From assembly GCA_948474755.1 (NCBI GenBank), contig CAOLHI010000930.1, forward strand, positions 372,001 to 436,000: 64,000 nucleotides of DNA, written 5' to 3'. The translations under genes and the position numbers were made by a program. Shown piece by piece: positions 46,948 to 58,170 of this stretch. Positions within the stretch are counted from its first letter, which is position 1. Every line of letters begins with the position of its first letter. The DNA is from Ctenosaura bakeri (taxonomy: Eukaryota > Chordata > Lepidosauria > Squamata > Iguanidae). Below the pieces are notes generated by a model. It saw nothing but the letters and a program-made list of their open reading frames with translations, was not told where the DNA came from and searched no databases.

Positions 46948-47100
46948 CTCCTGTTCCTCAGGAAACTTCTCCCGCTGCTCCCGGGTGAGGGGCGCGCGGT
47001 GCGGCTCTCCTCCTCGGCCGCCTCCCCCGCGCAACGAGCCAGGCTCGCCTGTCCCTCGGGCTTTTCTTCTCTTTGATCCTTTCCTGCTCAGCCAGTCAGC

Positions 47101-47132
47101 TCACGTCACACGGTGCGGGCGAGCATGCGCGC
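47101..47132. promoter_or_regulatory. CRE-like and NRF1-like sites, distal part of the CpG island
   Basis: TCACGTCA (47101-47108; TGACGTGA on minus) is a CRE variant, and GCATGCGCGC near 47123-47132 resembles the NRF1 site GCGCATGCGC. They could serve an alternative ATP11A start or divergent transcription. Confidence 0.4.
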
Positions 47133-47736
47133 TCCGACGTCTTCCCCGATGCAACAACACACCTCTTTTGCCGCTCCCCCGTCCCCCAGCCACGGCACGA
47201 GCGCGCCTCCCTTCTGCGCGCCCCCTCTGCTCCCCCCTCCCTCGCGCGGGAGCCCCTCACCGCAACCCCGGGCTGAGCTCCGGCGCTGGAATGGCTGCGC
47301 GCACGCAGACAAGGACCTTCTCCCCCCCCACCCGCGTGCGCGCAGGAGCCTCGGCGAAGGAAGAAAGAGCAGGAGAAGAGACAGGATGGAGCTCCTCAGG
47401 GTGACCTCGCGGCCGTTGACCCCTCGAGATGGGCGGGGGGAGCGGGCGTGAGGAGGCACGGAAGGAAATGGAGAACTTAAGAGACCTCTTTCGCGCCCTC
47501 TCTGCGCCCCCAAGAGACAACTCCAGGACAGCAGTCCTTTGGACACGCCGTTGTTTTGCTCGTGGGGCTTTTCCGAGGGAGTGGGGGGAGGCGGGATTCC
47601 GGGGGCGACGCTTAAGTGGGCAGGTGCGCCTTTGTTCTGCTGAGTCCACCCCGGCCGCTGCTGTCTTCTCGCATACAGGGCCGGGATGGGAAAACAAAGG
47701 GTTTCTCCCCTCCCCCTGCCAAGTGGTACTTTATGG

Positions 47737-48479
47737 TGTTGCAGGCACTCGAAGATAAGGAGACCAGAGAGTTGGAAAAAGAGTAAATTTATTTAATGCG
47801 CGGGCTCTGGCTGGGTCATCCCAAAAAGCCTCGAAATGGGTCAATACAGATATTTTATAGGAACAGTACATAAGTTTCGTTTCCTTTAGCCCTCCTCCCC
47901 AAACCTGCAACTTTGCACATTTTCAGTCCCTCCCTCACGAAGCTAATGACGCTTCATGAAGGCTCACTTTGACATTCTGTACCCTTTCACTCAGTTCCTG
48001 TTTCCCATAACAAGATGCTCTGCTTATCTCTAACTTGCGCAGTTGGTCCCAGTTCTTCCCGACATAGCACAAACTGTCTCTAATTTGCTACACTTTGCTT
48101 AATATCTCTATACATCCTGGTCCATTTGCTAAAACATTTTAAACACAACCTACAGGGGCTGCTCATGGCTACTTCAATGGCAGATTTATTTTGGCGGGAG
48201 CGTTCGCCCATTTCCATCCACGTCCACGGAGGCATTCAGATGCGTCCTCAGGGGCATTCGCAATTTGTAGAGAGTGTTATACCTGCCCCGCGGCCACCTC
48301 TAGACGCTTCACGCAGGAATCTACAGGTGGGCAACAAGGCGGGCAGACATGGCCAAAGAGGGTTGATTTGTCCATCATCTGAGAAAGGGATAGGAGGCCG
48401 GGCGCCAGAGCAACACAAACAAGAAAAGGGAGGGTGAGAATCTCGCTGCTGATCACTCAGTGTCTGCCTATCAGAGACA
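47737..48479 (-). mobile_element. Solo LTR of an endogenous retrovirus, gene-sense orientation
   Basis: The element begins TGTTGCAGG and ends GAGACA on +, giving TGT...ACA termini. On the minus strand it has a TATA box (TATAAAATA, 47851-47859), then AATAAA (47788-47793) about 60 bp further, then a short R/U5 ending ...CTGCAACA. This order is that of a gammaretrovirus-like LTR. No internal retroviral region adjoins it. Target duplications are unclear: ATGG on the left, no convincing partner on the right where a MITE (48482) has inserted. The U3 edge is therefore provisional. It points towards the ATP11A promoter. Confidence 0.7.
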
Positions 48480-48481
48480 GT

Positions 48482-48649
48482 GGCCATTTCTGCACCACAC
48501 TCTTACAGCGCAATTATTCCACTTTGAACATCCTATGGTATCCTGGGGTTTGCAGTTTAGGGAGGGGCCAGCAAACTGCAAACCCCAGTATTCCATAGGA
48601 TGTTGGAAGTGGAATAAATGCGCTATAAGAGTGTAGTGTGGAACTGGCC
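48482..48649. mobile_element. Harbinger hairpin MITE, short subfamily
   Basis: Ends are GGCCATTTCTGCACCACAC and GTGTAGTGTGGAACTGGCC, flanked by AGT (48479-48481) and AGT (48650-48652). Arms pair closely, with GGGTTTGCAGTTTAGGG against GCAAACTGCAAACCCC. It abuts the outer edge of the solo LTR. Confidence 0.88.
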
Positions 48650-48652
48650 AGT

Positions 48653-49870
48653 GTCTTGGATGGCTACTGCTGCCTACTGCTAAGAGCCAGAGAGGGGACC
48701 TCGATGAAGCCCCACGATGCTGCTAAAAACTCCACGAGTCTTATGACCGAAAAGGGAGACCAGGGTTGTTATCCTCACATCCCACATAAATAGAAGTAAC
48801 TCTTGTTGAACTCAGTGGGACTTGCAGCTGGAGTAGACTTGCTGTGTTGCTGCCCAGTTGGTCTCAGAAGAGGGGGAAGAAATAATAAAGTTGACAGGGA
48901 ACCAACCTCTGAGAAAGGACATTTTTTCAATTAAGTAATAAAGCAATTAATTAATAACCATCGCTCTATCATATGGGGGCCAAAGCTGCTTGCACTCAGC
49001 CCCTCATTAGCCACAAACACAAAGTGGGCATAATTCTCAGGTGGAGAGAGGGACAGAAGTTGTTTACTAACTGCAGATATATTGTTTGAAACCTTCAGAC
49101 AGAAAATATATCCAGAATCACAGACCTCACCACCAAGCTTCTGAAATGTATTATACATTGACCAACAGGAGGCCAGCAATGCATTTTAGAAGAGGCTGTG
49201 ATGATTTGAGAAATCATGGCTTCCCCTGTTCCACCTCTTTATTGTTCTTTATGCTCCATATTGGATACTGCTTTTAAAGTTTTTATAACGTGTAGTTTTT
49301 TGCAAGATAGATTCGTGGTTATTCAAGGCCTCCTTCAAGAAAGAAAAACCTGGTGCAAAATATTTGAAATTTGATACTTTGAAAATATTTGCTTATGCTA
49401 AGATGTAATGAGCTGTCCAACACGAGGCCTTTGCTTTATTCATAGGTTTCAAACTCAGGTCTTCAGTCTGCCTCACACGGTTTACAGAATTTCAGGTTCC
49501 TTGAGGATATTCAGAGTTGATAAGTAGGAGGAAGCTGCTATAAGTTATTCAGACGCAGCAGTCAGGGAAGGGCAACACATGCTACATACATTTTTGCTTT
49601 TTTCATTAATGTCATTATTTGTCCTTTTTTTTAAAGCATTGGTTGATTCTAACCAAGCAATTAAAAAAAAAGATATACAAAATTCTATCAGTTATTGGCC
49701 AATATAGACATTACTTAACCAAAGAAGTACTAAGGACATGTTACAAACAGCAAATAATTAAATTTTAATGCAGTTGGCAAAATGCATGTTTCATATGTTG
49801 GCCATGCACACAGTTTCGAATAATGGCTTGCAACTTCTATCCTGTACTGAGCATTTTTGAATAAAGATTC
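48653..49870. other. Flanking DNA without recognised features
   Basis: No transposon ends, exon or RNA gene supported. Confidence 0.4.
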
Positions 49871-50026
49871 TTAGCTGATTTGCCTTTGCTGGGGGGCTTG
49901 ATTTTCTTCTTCTTCTTCTTCTTCATCTGGACCTGAACCTGATGCCAGAGGCCCTGGAGGGATCTCCACTCGTGGAATATATTCACCAGTTAACTTGTGC
50001 CATAAATAGGATATTGTAACTATGTC
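49871..50026 (-). other. Unassigned open frame with acidic tail; possible exon relic
   Basis: On the minus strand 52 codons are open from GAC at 50026-50024 to TAA at 49873-49871, with no ATG at the start. The translation includes SYLWHKLTGEYIPRVEIPPG, then a Ser/Gly-rich turn, seven consecutive glutamates and a Gln/Pro-rich end. The bases just before it read GTGGTAG, which could be an AG acceptor but lacks a good pyrimidine tract. The composition looks protein-like, but I do not recognise the family. The (GAA)7 run alone could also be a microsatellite. It could be a terminal exon, a retropseudogene piece or chance. Confidence 0.25.
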
Positions 50027-50126
50027 CTACCACAGATATAAACACTAGTTACAGAAAACATCACTCATGACATTGTCTTCAGGTAGATACCTGGGTTTCT
50101 TTTAATGAGAGTGCTAGGTTCCAGAG

Positions 50127-50424
50127 CAGAGCTTTCCAAACTTTTCGTGTTGGTGACACACTTTTTATATATGCATCATTTTGCAATACAGTAATTTAGT
50201 TTTACTAGCATACTGGAGATTAAACTAACCCTTATAAGAGATACACACACATACATAAATTGTAATAACAAAATGTATGGGGACACAACATATCTCATGA
50301 AAACCTTTCGTATATTTAAAAAAAATGATTTATAAATAACATACATTCCAAGACTGTAGGCAACACACCTACACACTTCAGGTGACACGCTAACATGTTG
50401 CGACACACCATTTGGAAAGCCCTG
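50127..50424. mobile_element. hAT MITE, CAGAGCTTTCCAAAC family
   Basis: The left end CAGAGCTTTCCAAACTTTTC and the right end ATTTGGAAAGCCCTG are inverted. Flanks are TTCCAGAG (50119-50126) and TTCTAGAG (50425-50432), seven of eight identical. The AT-rich interior matches the copy at 61469 over nearly its full length (for example AATAACAAAATGTATGGGGA). Confidence 0.88.
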
Positions 50425-50704
50425 TTCTAGAGAGTGGGAGTTGGAATGAGAGTGCCAGATTTATGATGCAAACCACTGATCAAAGGCAATTTTGTCAGGA
50501 GCCACCTCACCTTCAGTAATGTGCAAAGCATCTTAGTAGCTGATGGGGTTAGACTACTATGGGATTTCTGATTAACTTCTTTTATGTTTCTTCCTATTTA
50601 TTCCTTTACCTGCTGGGCCAAAATTAGACACAGCAGGTGGAAGGAGAAGACTGATGGAAGAAGTATGAGGTACAATATCTTGGGATATGAACTTTATATA
50701 TGTG

Positions 50705-50931
50705 TGATATTTCTATTGTACCTCCCTGCCAGTAAGCTCAATGTGGGACACATGGTTCTATTTGCCTCCCTCTATTTTCTCTTCATAACAATAACTGAGT
50801 GAGGTTGGTCAGCCTAAGAGAGAAATATGACAGGTCAAAGGTCACCCAGTGAATTCTCATGGTTCATTGAGAACTAAAATCTAGATCTCCCAATTCCCAG
50901 TCCAGCACTGAAAACTATACCCCACTGGCTC
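50705..50931 (-). mobile_element. tRNA-derived SINE with a different tail
   Basis: The + right end carries the head complement ACTATACCCCACTGGCTC and a degraded B-box complement. The core block GGTCACCCAGTGAATTCTCATGG is shared with the MIR-like SINEs. The left end (TGTACCTCCCTGCCAGTAAG, then AGTGAGGTTGGTCAGCC) differs, suggesting a second SINE family using another LINE tail. Confidence 0.65.
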
Positions 50932-53900
50932 ACTAGGCATAAGTCTCTTTGAAGGAGTCTCTTTGAAGACTTAAGGTTTTTTGACTGTGATTCTAGCAAC
51001 TCTATTAATAGAGCTGAAAGACAATCTCAACCTTTTTTGACAGAGAAGAATCAAACATGGAGCATCATAGCATGTACTCTGGCACTGACCTACTTTCTTT
51101 TCCCCAACTGCTTTTATATGTGTGTGCCATTTCAGGTGACATTATTCTCTCCGAAGCTGCAGCTTCAAGTCCACAATTTGGTATAGTATAAATAATAATC
51201 ATGGTGGGAATGTTTGAGGAATGAAAAGCTTAGGGTCTGAGTCCTTCATGTTTTCTCTCATGTGACTAAAAGTCTGGACTTGAAAGCATGGATATATTGA
51301 CTGATTTGCATTTTGGGTTTTCACTTTTTCCTAGGATTTTAGTTCAGAACTGTTCCCCTGAAAGTGCCATGCACAACTCAGAGTCAGAGACAATATTTGC
51401 CCAAAAAATTCTCCTTTCCTTGGTTATTTACTTCTTTGAATGGTCCTAAAAATGCTTCCTTTTCTGAGAAAGCCACCATTTATTGGGTAAGTTTATTAAA
51501 AACAAGCCAGTTAATTTATTGAAAAACCTTCAACCACTTGACAGAGCTCATAAACATTTATGCACAAATATTACCAATTTCCCATGAGATCAAACCACAA
51601 GATGCAGTGATAGAACTGTCCTTCAGTTTCATAGTCAAGAGCTAATCACAGTCTATCTAGTCATAATGGGATTATTTATGTCAGGATGCTTCTAAATGAA
51701 GAGTTCATTGTGCAATCACCCTGCTACAAACATGGAATGAGGGTGGGAGCAGGGTTCCCACACAGCGCCTCACTGTTTCTTTCATCTTCCTTCATATTAC
51801 AAAAATCCTTTAAGGAGAGAAAAGTAGGAAAGCTGTGCAATGCCTATTGACTTGTAGTGCTAGGAGCTACCCATATAAAAATGCTCCTCCAGAATCTTCA
51901 GGAAAATGTCATATGTTACGGAATGTCATATGATTATGTCATATGTTACGGAATTTCAAACATTCTGTTAAGGCAATTTATAACTTAATTTCTAAACTGA
52001 GGAGTGGTAGGATTCACATTTGCTTGGAAGCTAAAAATCTCATCCCTAATATGTTTTATTTTGAGTCTCAGACATATTGGTACTGGAATTATTTGAGAGG
52101 GAGTACCTTTGAACATACTGCCTTGCTTTTGTTTATATATTTCTACCCACTTTTCTACATGTGGTGACATGTAAAACAGGTCTTAGGCTTATAGTTCCAG
52201 TTAAGCTCAGCTTAGAGAGGCCAAAATAAGCTCTACTGATCTTTATGAACTTAAATACAACTTGTCCCAGGTAACCCTGAGTGCAAGCCTGCAGTTAATA
52301 TTATGTGAGTTGATAGGATTTCTCAAGGTCTTTTTCCAGCTAGATGCAGTTTCCCTGTGATGAAAACCCTATTGGGACTGGAGGCTGTAGTAGAAGGACT
52401 GCAGCTGTCATCTGCTGGTAGGTGGGAAGCTATGAAATGCCCTAAAACCATAGTTGCCAATGGGGAAAAAACTACCGAGTAGAACACACAACTATATGGA
52501 GGACAAATTGAAGAATCAGCAAATCTAGGAGAATATGATGGACACCTGTAACACTCCAGCAGTCTCTTTCAAAGGGTGAAAAGTTGGAAAATAAGCAGCA
52601 AAAGAGAATGATGGCAGGTTAATACAATACTTTGTCTGAAGTACACAATTTGTAGTTGTTGTTGCTGAAATATGGTGTTAATTACCTTTTTGGCTGTACA
52701 TAGAGAAGAGGAAGCAGCAAGTTGATTTACTGTAAACTCTCCTGATATGCATGATAGTCAGTGTTACAATTTTCAATATGTATATTTAAAAGAACAACAT
52801 AGATTGTCTCCAGTTTGTGGAAGATTAACAACAAAAGTGACCAAAGTGTCCAGTGTGGATAAATATTACTGTCAATATTTTCTGATAGAAAATTTGTGGC
52901 CTCTTTTTGAAAGAACTGGTCACTGCTCTCATCTTAATGAAAACTGCAGGTACTAGGTTAAATTGTTCTTATGAATCAGTGGAGTTTACTCTCAGCAACT
53001 CATAATCAGAAGGAAATTGTGATGCTGCTACCAAGCTAGACTCAGCATAACAAAATCTGTAATTCCCATTTAGACCTAGAGCCTTGCTGAGGATGCAAGC
53101 GCACTTCTTATTTGGGTTTCTTGCCTTCAGCTTTATCAGGTACTGAAAACAATTTACCACCCCTGCCAAAGAGAATGGCATCCTATTAGATCTGTACTAA
53201 AACCCAGTTTGATGGGCAAGAAGTATGAATTGTTGGCTGACTCTTCATATACACTCCATGCCATGCAAAATTCTGAATTTCAAATTTTATATCTCTGTGT
53301 CTGCAAAACTTGGTCTTTACTTCGCATACCTTGAGGTCTAATCACCTCAGTATAACTCAGCCAGAATCTTTACTGATTTATGAGCAACAGAAAGACATCT
53401 TCATTCTGCTCAAGACAATTATTCCTCCTTTGTCATATAGTGACTTGATTCAAAGTAATGCAATGCATTTCAGAAATGCATCTCTCAGGCTTATATGCCT
53501 TCAGCCTTCCAAGCTAGTAACAACAGATCCCCAAATATGACAATCTTGAAACTGAAGAGATGAGAGAGATTTTGTCTCTCATGTATTCAACTGGAAACAT
53601 GTCTGTTTTCAAGTCAGGTACCTACTCCTCTTTTGTATGAAAATGTTTAATGATTTTATATGAATTGCCTATTCTTAAAGATGGTTGTAATTAGTTTTTC
53701 TCATGTTTCAATGCTGATCTTCAGTTCTGTTTTGCATACATATTCAAAGATGCTCAGCTGGGTGTTCCAGTTGTCCCCTTGACACTGGAGGGAATCACAG
53801 AAGTCACGGGTTCAGTAGCATTTTTGAAAAAGATGCTCTTAAGGAGGGACAGTCACATTCCCTGGTCCGTCATATATTTCAGAATATATTTGGTTATTCC

Positions 53901-54190
53901 TAGAAAACACTCTGTTCTAGATATTAGGATACATTTGAAAAGCAATTATAAATAATTTTAGAAAATCTCTCTCTTTCTCCCCCCGCCCCCGCTGGAAGAA
54001 ATTGTCAAATTGCACATATACCCCAAAGTGGCTTTCTTGCCTTCAGGCTACAGAGTTAAGATTTTGTTACCCTGATTTCTGGGGTCCCAGGAGGGACACC
54101 TCAATGTGCTCACAATGGGGAATGGAAATTAGCAGAGCACAAGCTAAGCAATACAAGAGGCAGGGCAACCTAGCGAGATCTTGAACCCAA
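50932..54190. other. Flanking DNA, AT-rich, one tandem duplication
   Basis: At 51906-51954 a 30-bp unit beginning ATGTCATATGTTACGGAAT is repeated, the second copy shortened to 19 bp. No gene or known transposon is recognised in the remainder. Confidence 0.4.
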
Positions 54191-54949
54191 TGTCTACGGG
54201 GTCAGGCCAAGTCAATCAGTAAACAGAAGTAAATAATAATTGTTTTCCTTTATTGTGAAAACACATCACAACGTATGTATGCAAACACACTCACACAGAC
54301 CTAATGAAAGAGAGGTAGGAGTTGGATAGAGGGTTTTAAGAGGGATTTTTGCATGGGAAATACTACACCTGTCCTGCAGCCCGGGTATTCTGAAGAAAAG
54401 TCCGTAGAAGTGGAGTTTCTCAGCATGTGGAGCTGAGGGGAAGGCTCGTTGAACGAAGCGACAGCAAGGCGGGATAGAAGCCAGGAGCAATCCGAAGAAG
54501 TGCTCAAAATCAGGGGGTCTTATAGGGGAAAATTTGCCCTTAGGCTAGTCCGTTCCCAGGGATAACAATGGGTTTCGGGCTAGAGACAAAGCCTCCGAAA
54601 GGTCAGTATTTTACATGATTGAGTTATGACAGCGTTGTCAATAGCTCAGACAGTATGCAAACGAAGAGTTCTTGACAGTTGAGTATTCGTCTCATCAAGC
54701 TGCCTGCTCGGGGCAGGGAGTCCATTGTAAGCAGCGTGCATACATAATGTGATCTTAAAGAGTACTTGCCTTGAGGTCTCCTAAAGTGGCAGTCTGGCTA
54801 TTACTGGCCTGCCTGGACTGGTTTTGAATGGTTCAGCTATTTGTGGCCGTGCCTGTGTGCGTGCTTGTCCGGGGGCCTCGCAAGCACGTGGAGAAGAATG
54901 GGTAAAGAAGGCCAAATTATTGATATCAGATGATATCTAATATCCCACA
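54191..54949 (-). mobile_element. Second solo LTR
   Basis: Termini on + are TGTCTACGGGG and ...TAATATCCCACA. On the minus strand a TATA box (CCTATAAGA, centred on 54519-54524) precedes AATAAA (54249-54254) by about 265 bp, so the R region is longer than in the LTR at 47737 and the two are different families. No clear target duplication is seen, and no internal retroviral sequence adjoins. Confidence 0.6.
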
Positions 54950-55063
54950 AGTCTGGGCTAGAAACTACGGTAACGGTCTTCAAAGTCTGAACAATCTAAA
55001 TCTTCCTACAACTGCTCTCAAAGCAAGGGAAGATATTTTACAATGGCATCCCACACCAATTAA

Positions 55064-55193
55064 GCTGAGAAGCATGTAGCCTTCCAGATGTTATTGGAGT
55101 GCAACCCCCATGATCCATCATCATTGACTATTTTGGTGAGGAGTTGGAGTGTTGCAGTACAACATCTGGAGGGCCATGAGTTCGCCATCACTG
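55064..55193. mobile_element. Palindromic hAT MITE (CCTCCAGATGTTG family)
   Basis: The left half CCTTCCAGATGTTATTGGAG is inverted as TACAACATCTGGAGGGCC, followed by GAGTTCGCCATCACTG as the outer end. The middle includes the family's CCCCCATGATCCATCATC block. Confidence 0.75.
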
Positions 55194-56672
55194 CTTCAAA
55201 TCAATCAGTTAGACGAACAGGTCAACTGTGTTTTAAACTGACCAAAAATGATCACCAATTAAACAGGCATTTTTCTAATTATTTTTAATTAATATAGATG
55301 ATTGCATCTACAGGGAGATCCTTCCTCATCATATTACCATCACAGGATACCTCTTCTCAGATGCCTCCCACTTTAAGGCCTACTGAAAACCAGATGAAAG
55401 TATACATTCTCCAGTCACATACTGATCAATTGTTTCAGTCATATGGAATTTAATGCAGATTTGCTTCACCAAGGCTTAGTTGATCAATCAGCCAAGACCT
55501 CATTACGTTAGGTGACAGCCCTAAATTGTATTTCTATATTTGAAGAGAGTATATTAAAGAATAAGAAAATACAGTGAGCCCAGTTTGCTGTCATGCATGA
55601 GCATGCCTAATTTATTTCTTCCCTTACAGTAATGTGCTTAAAGTAATCTCACTGTTCATGTACTCGGACTGATAAGAGGAAGCTACCAATCCTTCTCCCC
55701 TCCTGCCACAACATACACAATCAAAGACGGTCTGAGCTGGACTAGTACCTTAAGCCAGAGGAGGAGTGACATATGAAAGAGGATCCAATCAAAATGTCCT
55801 TCAGGCAGTAGAAAATACAGACAAGATCAAAGAGGCACTTGACTTGACTTGAAGTGCTTGGTTTGGGGATGCGGAAAACAAATTTGTTGCGTTTGCTTTA
55901 CCAGTTGAGAAGGAACGAACCTATTAGTTCTGTAAAGTTCAGTCTGGCCTTTGTATTTTCCCATTGCAGCTGATTAGATGCAGTTATATCATCAATGTAT
56001 CATACAGAAAAAGAGCTTCCTTTCTGCAGTGTAAAAAAAAGAATTAATTGGGATAGAGTCCTATACCCTTAGCAACTGATTAATTAACACAGCTAAGAGA
56101 CACATCCTAAGGCTCATTTTGTTAAATAGCAACAACAATATATTGAAAATCGCCTTTCTTCCCAGTGCTTCCAGAATGACCCTGAGATATTGACTCAGGA
56201 ATAAAGTGCTGTGATTCTGTGGGATTTACTTCCATGCAAATATACATTGTGTGTTTCAGTCGTTTTTATTCAGAAAGAAAGACAAAACAACTCCATCATT
56301 TTCTTACAGAGGTACAGAAGCTGAAATTCTGGTGGTATATAGATTTTAGGTAATAGTTTAAAGGTAGTATTTGTTTTTAAAAAAGCTGCTTCTCAAGCAT
56401 AAGGAGTACTGCTACTGTATGCATGTTTACCCAGAAGTAAACTGTGTTCAAAGGGATTTAGTGTTGGGCAAGTACCCGCAACCTAAGAGTTGTTTAGCAT
56501 TCATTCCAACAGATATAAACCAAATCAGTGCTATTTGCTTCTTCTGCAGCAACTCAACAAAATGAAAAGGAGAAAAATATTGCAGTCATGATTGCCACCC
56601 AACAAGAACAATAACCTTTGAAGGAGCTATCTGAAGTTCTCAACCTCTTTTGGGAATTGGGTTCCACAACTT
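55194..56672. other. Flanking DNA without recognised features
   Basis: No exon, RNA gene or transposon ends supported. Confidence 0.4.
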
Positions 56673-56874
56673 GGGCATTTTTGCACTACACTGTTATAGA
56701 GCTATTTTTCCACTTTCAACATCCTGTGGAATTCTGGGGTTTGTAGTTGACTGAGGCCAAAGTGCTCTCTGGCTGAGAATTCAAAAGGCCCCTCCCTAAA
56801 CTGCAAATCTCAGGATTCCATAGGATGTTGAGAGTGGAATAATAGCACTGTAACAATCTAGTGGGGAAATGGCC
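56673..56874. mobile_element. Harbinger hairpin MITE, long subfamily
   Basis: Left end GGGCATTTTTGCACTACACTG; right end AATCTAGTGGGGAAATGGCC. The middle has AAAGTGCTCTCTGGCTGAG. About 202 bp. Confidence 0.85.
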
Positions 56875-57489
56875 TTGGATAGCACTTTGTTCTGAGTAAA
56901 AGCTGGAGCAGATTTGCTGCCACATTGACATGAAAGCCATGAACCACCAGCATTTGCTGGGCACCACTGCCATACACCTACCCACAAATTCACTGGAGCT
57001 TACAGTCTCTGGTGGACAACTGCAGCAGGTCTGGGAGCCAGTTCTATATATCAGACCCTCCAGGTACTGCGTAGGCTACAAAAAAATAAATTAAGAAAAC
57101 CGAAAGTGGCCAGAAGTCTATTTTCTCTCTCCAAAAAAGTTAACTAATGCATGGAGATCTTATGACTTATTTAAAACGTTTCCAGAGTTAGTGATTTGGG
57201 AAACAGAGAACAGAAGAGCAGCCCTTCCCTTGAATGCTCCCTTCATTCCATCAATGTCAGAAAGGACAATATTGCATAAGAAACTGAAAGAAAGAAGTTT
57301 AAAGTTTACTTTTTGGAAGTATAGCCAAGTTTGAACCCTGCTTCCCTGCCAATGCGGTGCTTAGTAAAATGTACATCTGATACCCACATCACAAACATAG
57401 AAACAACTATTTTGCAGTGAAAAAGTCTGAAAATACAGTGACATGAGTAAAGGAAAACTGGGCAGTTTTTGACCTGAAACCATTATCCA

Positions 57490-57655
57490 AGATGGTAAGT
57501 TCCAAAGAGGTAGTCACGTTGGTCTCTTGCAGCATAAAAAAGGTGAAGGAAGGGGGAGAGAAAAGAAAAAGAAGTGTGGCAGCACCTTTTTAAGACTAAG
57601 TGGTTTTTATTTTCTTATGAACTTTCACGGATATAAACCCACTTGTTTGGATGCA
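57490..57655. mobile_element. AGCACCTTTTTAAGACTAAG family fragment
   Basis: The block GCAGCACCTTTTTAAGACTA, then AACTTTCACGGATATAAACC and ACTTGTTTGGATGC, matches the left half of the palindromic repeat at 45330. It is preceded by GAGGTAGTCACGTTGGTCTC, part of the same dispersed family. The right half is missing. Confidence 0.6.
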
Positions 57656-58042
57656 TTTCTCTCTTAGGGACTGTTAAATTTGTCAGGTGATTCTAAGAAT
57701 GGGCTATATGGTGACTAATTTCAAGCAATTTTGCAACTCTGTGTCCCTTAGTCATTGTTGGCAGATTTAGCACTACTATAGCCATGTGCTATTAATGCGT
57801 TAGGTGTAAACCCATATGTTAGAAGGTTCTTATTTAACAACTGTTTGTATACAGATTGGAAACCATTAGTGGTTAGTGTTTGAGGAGCCAGCCCAATTGG
57901 GAAGAAAACGAGTTTTAGCCAATAACTGATCTTCAGGATCCAGGCATGGGCTTTGATAGAAGTCAGGCCTACTCAAGACACAAGGCTGCATCAGTAACAC
58001 AGCAAGGGACAGCAAATACGCTTCTAAGAAATTTAGTCTGCA

Positions 58043-58170
58043 ACACTTTGAAAGAGTCAAAATTATTGTAGGCACACAACTATGCCTACAGTTGTGTGCC
58101 TACAATAATTTTGACTCTTTCAAAAGTGTGCCTACAGTTGTGTGAGATAGAACTTGTGTGAGATAGAACT
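58043..58170. repeat. Fold-back palindrome plus 16-bp tandem duplication
   Basis: Arms 58043-58081 and 58090-58129 are reverse complements for about 38 bp, with one single-base length difference and a mismatch near the outer edge, separated by 8 nt (ATGCCTAC). The spacer and its right context recur at 58128-58144, and TGTGTGAGATAGAACT is then duplicated in tandem (58139-58170). It shares no sequence with the MITE families and looks like a recent replication template-switch event. Confidence 0.85.

Larger units (their letters stand above)
45930..47725. promoter_or_regulatory. ATP11A: CpG island covering the ATP11A promoter and exon 1
   Basis: GC content and CpG frequency rise abruptly here compared with the AT-rich flanks, with many CGCG and GCGC tetramers. 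The island contains ATP11A exon 1, the hairpin MITE at 46182, trinucleotide GC repeats, and CRE, ETS and NRF1-like motifs. No TATA box is seen near exon 1, consistent with a dispersed CpG-island promoter. All long frames in it are compositional artefacts. Transcription start sites cannot be fixed from sequence. A CRE/ETS pair at 46611-46624 suggests a start between about 46480 and 46600. Confidence 0.85.

Noticed and set aside
46645..47760. Several overlapping open frames of 70-146 codons on both strands
   Set aside because: All are low-complexity Arg/Pro/Ala/Gly-rich translations of GC-rich DNA, as expected by chance in a CpG island.
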